64,000 bases of DNA from assembly GCA_022763185.1 (NCBI GenBank), contig JALEGL010000015.1, positions 124,001-188,000 of the forward strand, written 5' to 3'. Below the pieces are notes generated by a model. The model saw only the letters and a list, made by a program, of their open reading frames with translations, did not search any database and was not told where the DNA came from. Below are positions 7,321 to 15,823 of this stretch, piece after piece. The position numbers were made by a program, and so were the translations under genes. Position 1 is the first letter of the stretch; each line of letters opens with the position of its first letter. Source of the DNA: a bacterium. GTDB lineage: Bacteria; Bdellovibrionota_G; JALEGL01.

Positions 7321-8097
7321 TTAGATGGCAATATCGTCTTTGTCTTGGTTTTCAACCCGTTTCTTCATCAAACTGATAAGATGAGAAAAACCTTTATCTT
7401 TTATGATTTTATTGAATTGGCTTTGATAGGTTCTAACCAAGTTGACATCATCTAATGTGATGTTGTAAATCATCCACTGTTTATTTTGCTGCAACAAGTC
7501 ATAACGAATATCAATGTTAGCATCTTCTTGTGAAACCGTTGATGTGACGCTGGCATTATCACCTTTTATTTTTTGATTCTTGAATGTGACTTCATAATCG
7601 CCAATAATATCACGTGAGCGTTTCAAATAAGAGCTTTCCACCAGCTGAATGAATAAGTCAGAAAACTGTTGTCGGTTTTTACTGCTTTGTGTGTTCCAGT
7701 GTCGACCCAAGCTTCTTTTGGCTAACTCTTGAAAATTAAAAAATTCTCTTACTTGTTGCGCAATACCATCTTCTCTATTTTTAGAATTGGGTTGATCTAC
7801 AAAACTGCGTAGTTTTTTTGTGTAGTTGGCAATCACTGCCAAGGGTTGATCTTGCTCTATATTTTTTTGCTCGGATTTAATTCTAATCCGTTCATTTTTA
7901 CTTTCCGCTGCCAGGGGCTTCTGAATACTTTTTACATCCTTGGTGCTTGCAACATTTTTTTCTTGCTTATTTTTGTCCAAAGCTTTTATTTCTGCATTTG
8001 CTTGTTTAACCTGTTCATTGCTCGCCTTAACTGCATTGCCTTTATTTGCACAGGAGGCCATCAAGCCCGTTAAAACCAAAACCATTAAATATTTCAT
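7321..8097 (-). CDS. MlaC-like (ABC transporter auxiliary) lipoprotein
   Basis: A 258-residue protein whose residues ~85-245 match the MlaC/Ttg2D family, which carries phospholipids between the inner-membrane Mla ABC complex and the outer membrane. Visible family blocks are FFNFQELAKRSLGRHW, the FSDLFIQLVESSYLKR helix and the YDLLQQNKQWMIYNITLDDVNLV strand pair. Unusually it has a lipobox (LMASC, Cys near residue 16) and a ~65-residue Lys/Glu/Gln-rich linker before the domain. MlaC proteins are normally soluble in the periplasm. A GGAG ribosome binding site precedes the ATG. The mlaD/E/F partners are not in this window. It follows the tolC-like gene and may be co-transcribed with it. Confidence 0.8.
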   Translation of the reverse strand: MKYLMVLVLTGLMASCANKGNAVKASNEQVKQANAEIKALDKNKQEKNVASTKDVKSIQKPLAAESKNERIRIKSEQKNIEQDQPLAVIANYTKKLRSFVDQPNSKNREDGIAQQVREFFNFQELAKRSLGRHWNTQSSKNRQQFSDLFIQLVESSYLKRSRDIIGDYEVTFKNQKIKGDNASVTSTVSQEDANIDIRYDLLQQNKQWMIYNITLDDVNLVRTYQSQFNKIIKDKGFSHLISLMKKRVENQDKDDIAI

Positions 8098-8186
8098 CTT
8101 ATTCTCCTCGCTGTTTAAGCGCTATCACCAATTGCTCGTTTGATTCTAGACAAGATAAGCTCTTTTGCCAAGCATGCAAGAGCAAA

Positions 8187-9578
8187 TCAATTGTTTTTTT
8201 CAATCAATAAATCTTCACCAATAGCCCGCCTTAAAGCAAAGCGTGCTTTATGATAATTGTAGAGTACATCAAAAAAGCTGGTTTTGACACTGGCATAGCC
8301 TACAAAAGACTCCAACAGCTCTCTTGCATCCATAAGACCCGCTCCAAAATTTAAAGTGGTGGATAAAACCCAACTTCTGGCAGATTTTAAGGCTTGTGTT
8401 GAACTATCATAAGCTTGTTTTTTAGCCTTTAGATTAAGATATTTGTCTCTTATCTCTAGCTCTATACCTTGTAAGGCTAGGTTTGCGCGACTTTGTGCGA
8501 GTTTAAGTTTTATTTTTTCTTCCTTGTATTCTGTTGCAATATTATGAAACGATAAGTTTTGCCGGATACCAAAACTAGCGCCAAAAATATTTCTGTTGAA
8601 GCCATCGTTAATATAGGGGTTAGAAAAGGCTGCTCTACCCGGTGCATCCGACAACTCCCATTGTCCAGCAATAAAAATATTGGGGAAAAACTCAGCTTTT
8701 TTAGACAACATTAAATGTTTTTGAGCCAAAACTGCTTTTTCAAGCTGCTGCATTTCTGGTCGTGCCACTTTTGCCCGAGCTAAATAATACTCACTGCTTT
8801 GTAAGTCTAGTTTTGGTTTGGGAAGTTTACTGTCTACAATTTTAATTTTTTGTTGGCTATCAAGTCCCATTAACAATTTTAGTGAATATTCAGCAACATC
8901 CAACCCTCTTTGAGCATCTGCAGCTCGTCGTTTGGTTTCATTAATGAATACTTTAATGCGCATTAAATCAATATCAGTTACTTCCCCTGAGCCGCTATCA
9001 AGACGCTCAATAACTCTATCCTTGGCTTGATTGGCTCGATCCAAAAGTTCTGCAATAAAGTCTTTTAAATTTTGCAAATAAACATGCGTCCAATAAACCG
9101 TTTGCACTTGTTCTATAATTTCATTTTGTTTGGCTTTTAAGCCTTCTTCAGCCGATAAAACACCGTTGCGGGCAGCTTTTTTTAGGTTATTCAAACGATT
9201 GAACAGATAAACTGGCTGAATAAAGGTTAACTTGCTGCGAATAAACGGTCCCAAACCTTTAAGATTGGCATTGTAATCCGGAAAGTCATTTTCAGGCCCA
9301 AAGCCTTCTGGTAAATCAGGAACAACCCCGGTCAGGATATTGATTTCAAATTCAGGTAAAATCATGTTGGACTTGGCTCTATTATGTTGCGCTTGTCGCA
9401 TGGCCAACTCCTGCTCAGAAATTTCTAGCTGTGGTGCGTTTTGCATCGCCGATTCAATGGCCGTATTCAAAGTAATTTTCTTTGCGCCTTGATCTGATTT
9501 GCTTTGTGTCTGTGCAAAAGTGTCTCCACTGATACAATAGACAAAAAGTACAAGGCTTATTTTTGCTAAATGTTTCAT
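8187..9578 (-). CDS. TolC-family outer-membrane efflux protein
   Basis: A 463-residue protein with a signal peptide (cleavage near FAQ, residue ~23) and two homologous halves rich in long amphipathic helices, as in TolC trimers that form the outer-membrane/periplasmic channel of type I secretion and efflux systems. Typical signs are LNTAIESAMQNAPQLEISEQEL at the start of the mature protein and the GLDSQQKIKI segment before the second half. No inner-membrane pump or adaptor sits beside it; the downstream neighbour is the MlaC-like lipoprotein. A terminator upstream separates it from pckA. It is distinct from the second TolC-type gene at 60.9 kb, which is tied to an RND pump. Confidence 0.85.
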   Translation of the reverse strand: MKHLAKISLVLFVYCISGDTFAQTQSKSDQGAKKITLNTAIESAMQNAPQLEISEQELAMRQAQHNRAKSNMILPEFEINILTGVVPDLPEGFGPENDFPDYNANLKGLGPFIRSKLTFIQPVYLFNRLNNLKKAARNGVLSAEEGLKAKQNEIIEQVQTVYWTHVYLQNLKDFIAELLDRANQAKDRVIERLDSGSGEVTDIDLMRIKVFINETKRRAADAQRGLDVAEYSLKLLMGLDSQQKIKIVDSKLPKPKLDLQSSEYYLARAKVARPEMQQLEKAVLAQKHLMLSKKAEFFPNIFIAGQWELSDAPGRAAFSNPYINDGFNRNIFGASFGIRQNLSFHNIATEYKEEKIKLKLAQSRANLALQGIELEIRDKYLNLKAKKQAYDSSTQALKSARSWVLSTTLNFGAGLMDARELLESFVGYASVKTSFFDVLYNYHKARFALRRAIGEDLLIEKNN

Positions 9579-9619
9579 TTTCTTCGCTTTTTACCTGTTT
9601 TAGTCATACTTGGCCAAGT

Positions 9620-9658
9620 AAAAAAGCCCTCAAAGCGAAAACTTTGTGGGCTTTTTTT
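9620..9658 (-). terminator. Rho-independent terminator after pckA
   Basis: Stem AGCCC-t-CAAAG (9625-9635) pairs with CTTTG-t-GGGCT (9642-9652), with one internal mismatch and loop CGAAAA. On the - strand it ends in a run of T. It sits just past the pckA stop and before the tolC-like gene. The + strand also has a T run, so it could work both ways. Confidence 0.85.
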
Positions 9659-9682
9659 ATTGTTCTTTAGTTGGGGATTCTT

Positions 9683-11248
9683 TTAATATAAAGCATTGCT
9701 GATAGATGCTTCCAATGCTGGAAACTGATCCAACCATTCTTTGCGTGCCTCTCTTAATTCCTTAAGCGCTGTAGAAAACTCTTCTTTGCTCCAAAAATTT
9801 TCTGCAGCAAAACGATTCATGTCAATGCCTTCAATATTGACTGGAATCTCTACATCTAAAGTCTCATCTTTAGCCCATTCAATGGCGTCTCTGCACACTG
9901 CTGTTAGCATGGCAATGGTATCCATAATCTTAATTTTTTCTGATTTTTCTTGGCTGCCAAATTTACCCGTATTAAGCAAGTAGCACTCAATTCTGGGGTT
10001 GTTCTTTAAAATCTCATAAAAACGATTGCCTTCTTCATCTTTGGAACCGACAATAAAAGGATTGGTACCCACTTCACGTACAGCTTCACCTTTAGCATTA
10101 GGGTCTGCCGCTGAAGTTTTAATGGACTCACCCAACATAAATGCAACAGCTGCTTGCTCTTGGCTTAATTTTGAAATAGGCGGACTCAACGGATTGCGAG
10201 TGATAAAAAAGATCTTATTGGCCAAAGGCATATCAATATCACCATCGGTGTTGATCACTTTGGATACCGGTACTACAGCACGGCCATTTTGAGAAATCTC
10301 ACAGTTATCAAAATCAACATTGCCAGCATCATCTACCCACACATTTTCAAAAATGGCTTCTTTGCAAGTGGCTGCTTGATACAATGCTTCTTGATCAACA
10401 GGACTTAAACCTTCTGTTTTGATGTAAAACCCTTCAATTTCTGTGCCTTTGGCTGAACCGTTACTTTGCAAAATCACAACATCATCTTGTCTGACCCTTA
10501 CTTTTTCACCAGCATCGGTATCAAGATTAAAGTCATGACAAGTTAAGCTGGTTTTACCCGTGCCTGATAAACCAAAGAACAAAATGCCTGAACGATCAAT
10601 TTCGCCTGTTTTTACATTTTTAGCCCACACTTCTTTTGATCCAGCGTGCAAACCCAAACCACCCTTTTGTTTACCATCGTACATGGCCATTCTTAAAAAG
10701 GCTTTTTTGATTTCTCCATAATAGTCAGAGCCCAGTACATAGGTAACACATGCATCAGGATCAACCAAAATACGTCTCTCTCCTGGATACTCCGGAACAT
10801 CAACCACAAACATATCTGGCTGATCAAAATTTTTGGTAATTTTACCCAAACTTGCGTGAAACATGTGCGCTAAACGGGCATATTTTTTAGTGACCCATAA
10901 ACGACAAGCATAAGCATTGTCACCTTGACAAAGTTGTCTGTCTACTTCAATCACGCTGGTGGTTTTTAGATATTCTTGAATCTCTTGAATAACTTTTCTA
11001 TCTTCGGCAGTCACTTGTTTATCGACTGTTGTACGGGTAAAGGCAGCACTTCTGGCTTTAAACTTGGCAACATAAGCTGCACTATAATATTCCGTGGTTT
11101 TTTCTTCTTGTTTTGCCATCATTCTTAGTTCTTCACGACTGCTATTTTTAATAACGTCGGCTGCTTGAGGTTGAACTGTAAACTCTGACGGTTGTTTTTT
11201 ACTGTTTTGGGTCACCATGCTGTTCTCTTTCACTTGTGTTTGTATCAT
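9683..11248 (-). CDS. pckA: Phosphoenolpyruvate carboxykinase (ATP)
   Basis: PckA interconverts oxaloacetate + ATP with phosphoenolpyruvate + CO2 + ADP, the first committed step of gluconeogenesis. The 521-residue length fits the ATP-type enzyme. The P-loop GLSGTGKTSL (around residue 227) is the PCK-specific kinase-1a motif. Further support comes from the DTDAGEKVRVRQDDVV and FITRNPLSPPISKLSQEQAA regions, the latter matching the adenine/metal-binding end of ATP-PCKs. The start at 11248 has AAAGGA six bases upstream. An internal Met at residue 11 is less likely because it lacks a site. The gene stands alone between a terminator and a 422-bp intergenic region. Confidence 0.93.
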   Translation of the reverse strand: MIQTQVKENSMVTQNSKKQPSEFTVQPQAADVIKNSSREELRMMAKQEEKTTEYYSAAYVAKFKARSAAFTRTTVDKQVTAEDRKVIQEIQEYLKTTSVIEVDRQLCQGDNAYACRLWVTKKYARLAHMFHASLGKITKNFDQPDMFVVDVPEYPGERRILVDPDACVTYVLGSDYYGEIKKAFLRMAMYDGKQKGGLGLHAGSKEVWAKNVKTGEIDRSGILFFGLSGTGKTSLTCHDFNLDTDAGEKVRVRQDDVVILQSNGSAKGTEIEGFYIKTEGLSPVDQEALYQAATCKEAIFENVWVDDAGNVDFDNCEISQNGRAVVPVSKVINTDGDIDMPLANKIFFITRNPLSPPISKLSQEQAAVAFMLGESIKTSAADPNAKGEAVREVGTNPFIVGSKDEEGNRFYEILKNNPRIECYLLNTGKFGSQEKSEKIKIMDTIAMLTAVCRDAIEWAKDETLDVEIPVNIEGIDMNRFAAENFWSKEEFSTALKELREARKEWLDQFPALEASISNALY

Positions 11249-11670
11249 TGTGCATCCTTTGAAAATTTTTTGCCACTATTACCATTTTTTTATATTTTTC
11301 TCAAATCTAATTGAAAAAGTCTTTTGATTTCAAATAATTATCAAAAAACCCAAGTCCAACCCCCTGACTTTGAAAACCCACTCATACGATACTTTCTAAG
11401 TAAATGCAAGAATTTTATGCTTTGCATCAATGCCTGGTTCTAACAGCTCTCTTAAAGATTCAGTCGTAAATCATTTATTATTTTGTATCTAGTGCAAGCA
11501 TAAAACAACTTTTTATTCAAAAAACTGTTCCACTGTATTGCTTACTCTACTAAAAGGTATAAAAGGTAGCTGAAGCTCTTGGTGCCTGATAAAATGTTTG
11601 CGAATAAACGAGTTAAGTTGCCTGCACATTATTTTAAAAAATATTCTGCTATGTTATAAATTTTTTGTTT
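11249..11670. other. 422-bp divergent intergenic region (pckA / UDG)
   Basis: No gene is seen. It must hold the promoters of pckA (leftward) and the uracil-DNA glycosylase (rightward). A weak sigma-70-like pair for the latter is TTGCCT (around 11615) and TATTCT about 18 bases later. A short inverted repeat ATGCAAG/CTTTGCAT lies near 11405-11430. Nothing else is convincing. Confidence 0.4.
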
Positions 11671-12354
11671 ATGCAAGCGCTTGATCAAATCAACAAAGCC
11701 ATCATCAACTGCCAGCAATGCCCACGCTTGCTGGATTGGCAAAAGCATATTAAAAGCCACAAACGCGCAGCATATAAAAATGAAGCTTATTGGTCTAAAC
11801 CAGTTCCTTCTTTTGGTGATCCTAAGGCGCAAATACTTGTTTTAGGCTTGGCCCCTGGTGCGCATGGTGCCAACAGGACGGGTCGTTTAATTACTGGTGA
11901 CAGTTCAGGTGATTGGTTATTTAGGTCTATGCACAAAGCAGGTTTATGCAATCAAGCATCTTCAAGACACAAAGATGACGGCTTACAATTAATCAATACT
12001 TGGATCAGCAATGTCGTTCACTGCGCACCGCCAGAGAATAAACCCAAAACAAATGAACGCGATAATTGTTTGCACTTTTTAACTCAAGAGCTTCAAGCTT
12101 TAAACCATTTAAAACTGATTGTTTGCTTGGGGCAGTACGCTTATGATGCTTTATTAAAAACACTGAAACACCATTCTCTTGCAAAGCTTCCTTCACCCAA
12201 ATTAAAATACAAACATGGTTTACAGCTAAAAGCAGAGCCCTATACTATAGTGTGCAGTTATCACCCCAGCCAACAAAACACCTTCACTAAAAAACTAACC
12301 CAAGCCATGTTGGATGATGTTTTTTTAAGTGCAAAAAATATTCTAAATCATTAA
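11671..12354 (+). CDS. Family 5 (UdgB-type) uracil-DNA glycosylase
   Basis: A 227-residue Fe-S uracil-DNA glycosylase that removes uracil (and in family 5 also other deaminated bases) from DNA to start base-excision repair. The active-site motif GLAPGAHGANRTGR and the TGDSSGDWLF continuation are diagnostic of family 5. Four cysteines that would ligate the 4Fe-4S cluster are visible: CQQC near residues 14-17, and HCAPPENKPKTNERDNC with two more. A late SYHPSQQN block carries the conserved histidine. The start is the ATG at 11671; a TTG two codons earlier is possible. No ribosome binding site is obvious. It is a single-gene unit. Confidence 0.92.
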   Translation: MQALDQINKAIINCQQCPRLLDWQKHIKSHKRAAYKNEAYWSKPVPSFGDPKAQILVLGLAPGAHGANRTGRLITGDSSGDWLFRSMHKAGLCNQASSRHKDDGLQLINTWISNVVHCAPPENKPKTNERDNCLHFLTQELQALNHLKLIVCLGQYAYDALLKTLKHHSLAKLPSPKLKYKHGLQLKAEPYTIVCSYHPSQQNTFTKKLTQAMLDDVFLSAKNILNH

Positions 12355-12682
12355 CAAACGATACATTGCTATTGAAAATGTAGGGCTTGATACACGCTCT
12401 CTAGTTCAAAGCTTGCCTTGAACTAATTTAGGATAAATATTTCTTCAAACATGTTTATAGTCATTGAATAAAGTATTTGTGCATGAAAGAAGATTTTTTT
12501 TATTAAAAGCGAAGACCTTATGGGCTTTATAGCCTGATTAGTCGAGTGTGCATAAAAAATAATTTGTCCTAAATCTTTTTTAAAGCACTCTAAAGATAAC
12601 CAGCTATTTAATGTCTTTCCATAAAAAAAAAGCCGTGCTCTTGCGAACACGGCTTTTTTATTTATTAAGCTAATAATTCAGC
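12355..12682. other. 328-bp convergent intergenic region
   Basis: No gene is supported. It contains the terminator of the leftward gene at its right edge (12630-12655). The rest is AT-rich without clear structure. Confidence 0.5.
12629..12660 (-). terminator. Bidirectional-looking terminator
   Basis: Stem AAGCCGTG (12630-12637) with CACGGCTT (12648-12655), loop of ten bases. A runs on the left and T runs on the right, so it can terminate the leftward gene ending at 12683 and possibly rightward transcripts from the glycosylase gene. Confidence 0.88.
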
Positions 12683-13198
12683 TTAGAAGTAGTAGTGGAT
12701 ACCTACACCAAAACCACCACCAACAGTTGTTAGTTGGCTTGTTTCAGCTTCTGTATCTAAGTCAATCGCTAAACCAGCTTCAGCACTGAATCCGATTTCT
12801 GGAAGACCTGCAAAGCTCCACTCTACACCTAGAGGAACAGAGATTCTGATTGCAGTTGCGTCGCCACCAGTAACAATGTTGTCACCTGTGCTGTACACTG
12901 CACCTGCACCTACGTAGAAGTCTGAGTTTTCTTGCTCAACTACGTCATAAAGTACGCGTGCACCTAAGTTTAGAGCTTCAGGAGCATCTTCCAATGCGTT
13001 GAAACCAACAATAGCTTGTACTGTTACGTTTGAAGAAACGCCGTACTTTACTGACCAGTTACCTAAACCAGTGTCAGCACCACCAGTAATACCTTCTGCT
13101 AAACCAGTTTGATAACCGATAGCGAATTTGTTAGCGTTGTCTTTTGCAAAAGCAACAGTTGTCAATAGGGCTAAGCCTAATACCAATAGTTTTTTCAT
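12683..13198 (-). CDS. Small secreted beta-barrel-like surface protein
   Basis: A 171-residue protein with a clean signal peptide (MKKLLVLGLALLTTVAFA, cleavage after Ala18). The mature part alternates Gly/Ala/Val/Thr-rich strands and ends in a C-terminal aromatic (GVGIHYYF), the pattern of small outer-membrane beta-barrels recognised by the Bam machinery. No specific family is recognised. A strong GGAGG ribosome binding site precedes the ATG, a terminator follows the stop, and the leader has an ACAAAG/CTTTGT palindrome (13229-13242). All this suggests an abundantly expressed gene. An outer-membrane location is inferred. Confidence 0.7.
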   Translation of the reverse strand: MKKLLVLGLALLTTVAFAKDNANKFAIGYQTGLAEGITGGADTGLGNWSVKYGVSSNVTVQAIVGFNALEDAPEALNLGARVLYDVVEQENSDFYVGAGAVYSTGDNIVTGGDATAIRISVPLGVEWSFAGLPEIGFSAEAGLAIDLDTEAETSQLTTVGGGFGVGIHYYF

Positions 13199-13381
13199 TT
13201 ATATTTTCCTCCGTTTAATTAAACTTCAACAAAGAACTTTGTTCTTAGTTGTGACATGTCTACCAATCACAAAAAAAAATGTAAAGAAAACAAGTGTTTT
13301 TTACAATTAAAAAACTTTAGTTTTCAACGCTGCTTTTCTTCTTTGCATTGCGTCGCTTAATTTTGTATAGGTCTGATATCA

Positions 13382-15223
13382 ATGTTTAGATCTTATCAAA
13401 CATACTTTTTTATCTGTGTCATTACTTTTTTGGCTTTTTTTCACAGCGGCTGTTCAAAAAAACACTCCCCTAAAGATTCAGATAAACATGGATCAACTCC
13501 TGAAAAAACAATACTCGATGTTATTGCTCCAGAAAAACAGGCCGGGCTTTTTACGACTAAACGGGAACAGATGTGTGGTCGTTTTCATAGCTTACTTAAT
13601 GAAACCTTAGATCAACATATTCTTAGAAATCATAATGACAAAAATACTTTGTTACAACATGCTTTGTCTTTTTTACAAAGCTATCCCGATAAAACTGAAA
13701 TTGACTTTAATGCATGGATTGAGCTTGAAGAAAACAACCTTTTGGTTGAGCTTCCTTCTACAGAAAAAGAACAGTGTGCCTTAATTGATGCTTTATCAAA
13801 CAAAGCTTCTTTTAATTTAAATTTAAGTGAAGACAATAATGCCAAATTGATTGAAACCTATTTAATTGTTTATCAATACTTCTTAAATTTTTCTGATGGC
13901 GGTTTATCTAAATTAAGTTATGGCAAAGACTCCTCTGTTCAACAAAAAATCCTGGGACTGGTTTTATTGAATCGCCCTGACTATTCTTACGCTTTAGCTA
14001 CCAATACAGACGGTGACTCTAAAGTTCGTAAGCCCAACTATTTATTTATTCAGGCGGTTCACCCAAGAAGCGTTTTAAATCAATACCGAAAAGATTTGGT
14101 TGGCAAGTACATTGTTGCGCTTTGTTTTTCTGAATCAGAAGAAAACTGCCTCAACATCAACCAACAAACACTGTCTAAAACTTTGCAAGAGCTGTCTAAA
14201 AATGAAGATGCCGATAAACTTTGGGTAAAACTTTACAAGCCAGATAGCCGTGAATATGAACTTTATGCTTTGCCTCTTGAGTCTTTACCCTCTTTATATG
14301 CATACAGTTATACTTACCCCAGTGCACATTATTCTATGCCAAGCTTCGTGATCAAAATAAGATCTTTTCGCTCAGAGCAATTAAAAGAAGATTTAAAACA
14401 TATTTTTACAAATGATATTCAATATTACATTGATGAATTTGGGACGTATCCAAAAAATATAGTTATTGACTTAAGAGAAAATCAAGGTGGATACCTTCAC
14501 TTGGCAACACATTTGGCTGAGTATTTCTTTCCTAAAAAAACACTCATCAGTAATGCTTTATCAACTGTTGGAAAAACCGCAGACAAAACTTCTCAATCTA
14601 TGCGTGCATCATGGCAAGGAAAAGACTTTATCTATCATACCCTTACTACTGAACAAGATCTGAGAAGCAATTACTTTATAAACAATCCTCCCAACATTAT
14701 CCTTTTGCTCAATCGCCGTTCAGCAAGCACATCCGAAATCTTTGCCGCTGCCATGAAAGACCACCAAGCTGCCATGATTATTGGTGAACAGTCTTTTGGA
14801 AAGTTTATCGGTCAAAGCTCTAAAGATGGACTATTTGCTGATATTCCAATGAATCGGTCACTGTTGCAAAATTACTACTTCTCTCCGGCAGGAGACTCCC
14901 ATTTTTTAAAGCCTCAGCTTTTGCACAAAGAACACAACAACCCCTTTGATCAAAGCAGTTTTGTTAATATTGCTGACTATCTCAGTTTGGTTAATTTTGA
15001 TGACCACAGCACCCCCATTGCAAGCAATCCAGGTAAGCTTGATTTAGAGAGTAACTTGGATACTACACCATTGATAAATAAAGCTTTGCTTGAAAATTTA
15101 CAACTTAATCAGCTGCCTGCTGGCTGCCAAGTTCCAAGCGACTTCACGCTTATTATTGAAGAGCAAGATTGCTTATTGGATATATCCGATGTTTATTTTT
15201 CTCAACTTATTGAGTTACAGTAA
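13382..15223 (+). CDS. S41-family (C-terminal-processing) peptidase lipoprotein
   Basis: A 613-residue protein with a lipoprotein signal (HSGC, Cys near residue 24). The S41 fold is shown by IVIDLRENQGG (around residue 360) and the serine/lysine dyad. The Ser in NRRSASTSEIFAAAMKD (near 447) and the Lys of GEQSFGKF (near 472) are 25 residues apart, the same spacing as in Prc/CtpA. No PDZ domain could be recognised before the protease core. The ~300-residue N-terminal part is of unknown type. It probably degrades or trims envelope proteins. It stands before the addBA cluster but has its own start context; an imperfect hairpin (15226-15241) follows. Confidence 0.85.
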   Translation: MFRSYQTYFFICVITFLAFFHSGCSKKHSPKDSDKHGSTPEKTILDVIAPEKQAGLFTTKREQMCGRFHSLLNETLDQHILRNHNDKNTLLQHALSFLQSYPDKTEIDFNAWIELEENNLLVELPSTEKEQCALIDALSNKASFNLNLSEDNNAKLIETYLIVYQYFLNFSDGGLSKLSYGKDSSVQQKILGLVLLNRPDYSYALATNTDGDSKVRKPNYLFIQAVHPRSVLNQYRKDLVGKYIVALCFSESEENCLNINQQTLSKTLQELSKNEDADKLWVKLYKPDSREYELYALPLESLPSLYAYSYTYPSAHYSMPSFVIKIRSFRSEQLKEDLKHIFTNDIQYYIDEFGTYPKNIVIDLRENQGGYLHLATHLAEYFFPKKTLISNALSTVGKTADKTSQSMRASWQGKDFIYHTLTTEQDLRSNYFINNPPNIILLLNRRSASTSEIFAAAMKDHQAAMIIGEQSFGKFIGQSSKDGLFADIPMNRSLLQNYYFSPAGDSHFLKPQLLHKEHNNPFDQSSFVNIADYLSLVNFDDHSTPIASNPGKLDLESNLDTTPLINKALLENLQLNQLPAGCQVPSDFTLIIEEQDCLLDISDVYFSQLIELQ

Positions 15224-15307
15224 AGCACCTTTAAAAAGGTGTTATGGAGCTTTTAAGGTAAAATTATAGCTCTTTACTTTAAGTTCAACTTTCAATACAT
15301 TGATAGC

Positions 15308-15814
15308 ATGAGCAGTTATTTTGATAAAAAAGAAAAGCAAATGAACCGTGACAACAAAGCTTCTTGGCGAGATATTGATGCAAAAAAAGATGGTAAAAAC
15401 CCTTACCGTTCTTCTGATCACGAACATAAAAAAACAAACAGCCACCAAGAAAAACAAAAACAAAGTCAGGCTAAAAAAGCTCTAGACGAATTGTTTAAAC
15501 CTAAAAAAAACCCTGCTCAAAGCAAAGCTTGGAAGAGCTTAGCCCAGGCAAAAGGACGTGAGTTTCAAAAACAAGCTTTATTGTATATTGAAAGTCATGG
15601 TCTACCCAGAGTTTGGGATGATCTTATAACTCTACTTGATATTGAAGATGAAGGTACTCTGCTTGATGTTCTTGCTCAAATACAAAACCAGGCATCAGAA
15701 CAAAACACAGCTGCAAAAACCTTGGCCTGTGCAAAACTGCGTATTGCCAAACTCAACCATGAAGACCCTGATATTCATGAAGCCATTGATGCTTTGATCA
15801 ACACTCTCTCTTAA
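15308..15814 (+). CDS. Hypothetical charged protein upstream of addB
   Basis: A 168-residue soluble protein, not recognised. Residues 1-75 are very rich in Lys, Gln, Asp and Ser and probably disordered. Residues ~75-168 look like a compact helical domain (SLAQAKGREFQKQALLYIE, then WDDLITLLDIEDEGTLLDVLAQIQ). It lies 9 bases before addB in the same direction, so it is probably co-transcribed with addBA. A role in DNA repair is only guilt by association. Confidence 0.6.
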   Translation: MSSYFDKKEKQMNRDNKASWRDIDAKKDGKNPYRSSDHEHKKTNSHQEKQKQSQAKKALDELFKPKKNPAQSKAWKSLAQAKGREFQKQALLYIESHGLPRVWDDLITLLDIEDEGTLLDVLAQIQNQASEQNTAAKTLACAKLRIAKLNHEDPDIHEAIDALINTLS

Positions 15815-15823
15815 CTTTATTTT

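Noticed and set aside
12423-12650. 75-codon - strand frame beyond the terminator at 12630
   Set aside because: It overlaps the terminator, has no ribosome binding site and no recognisable features.
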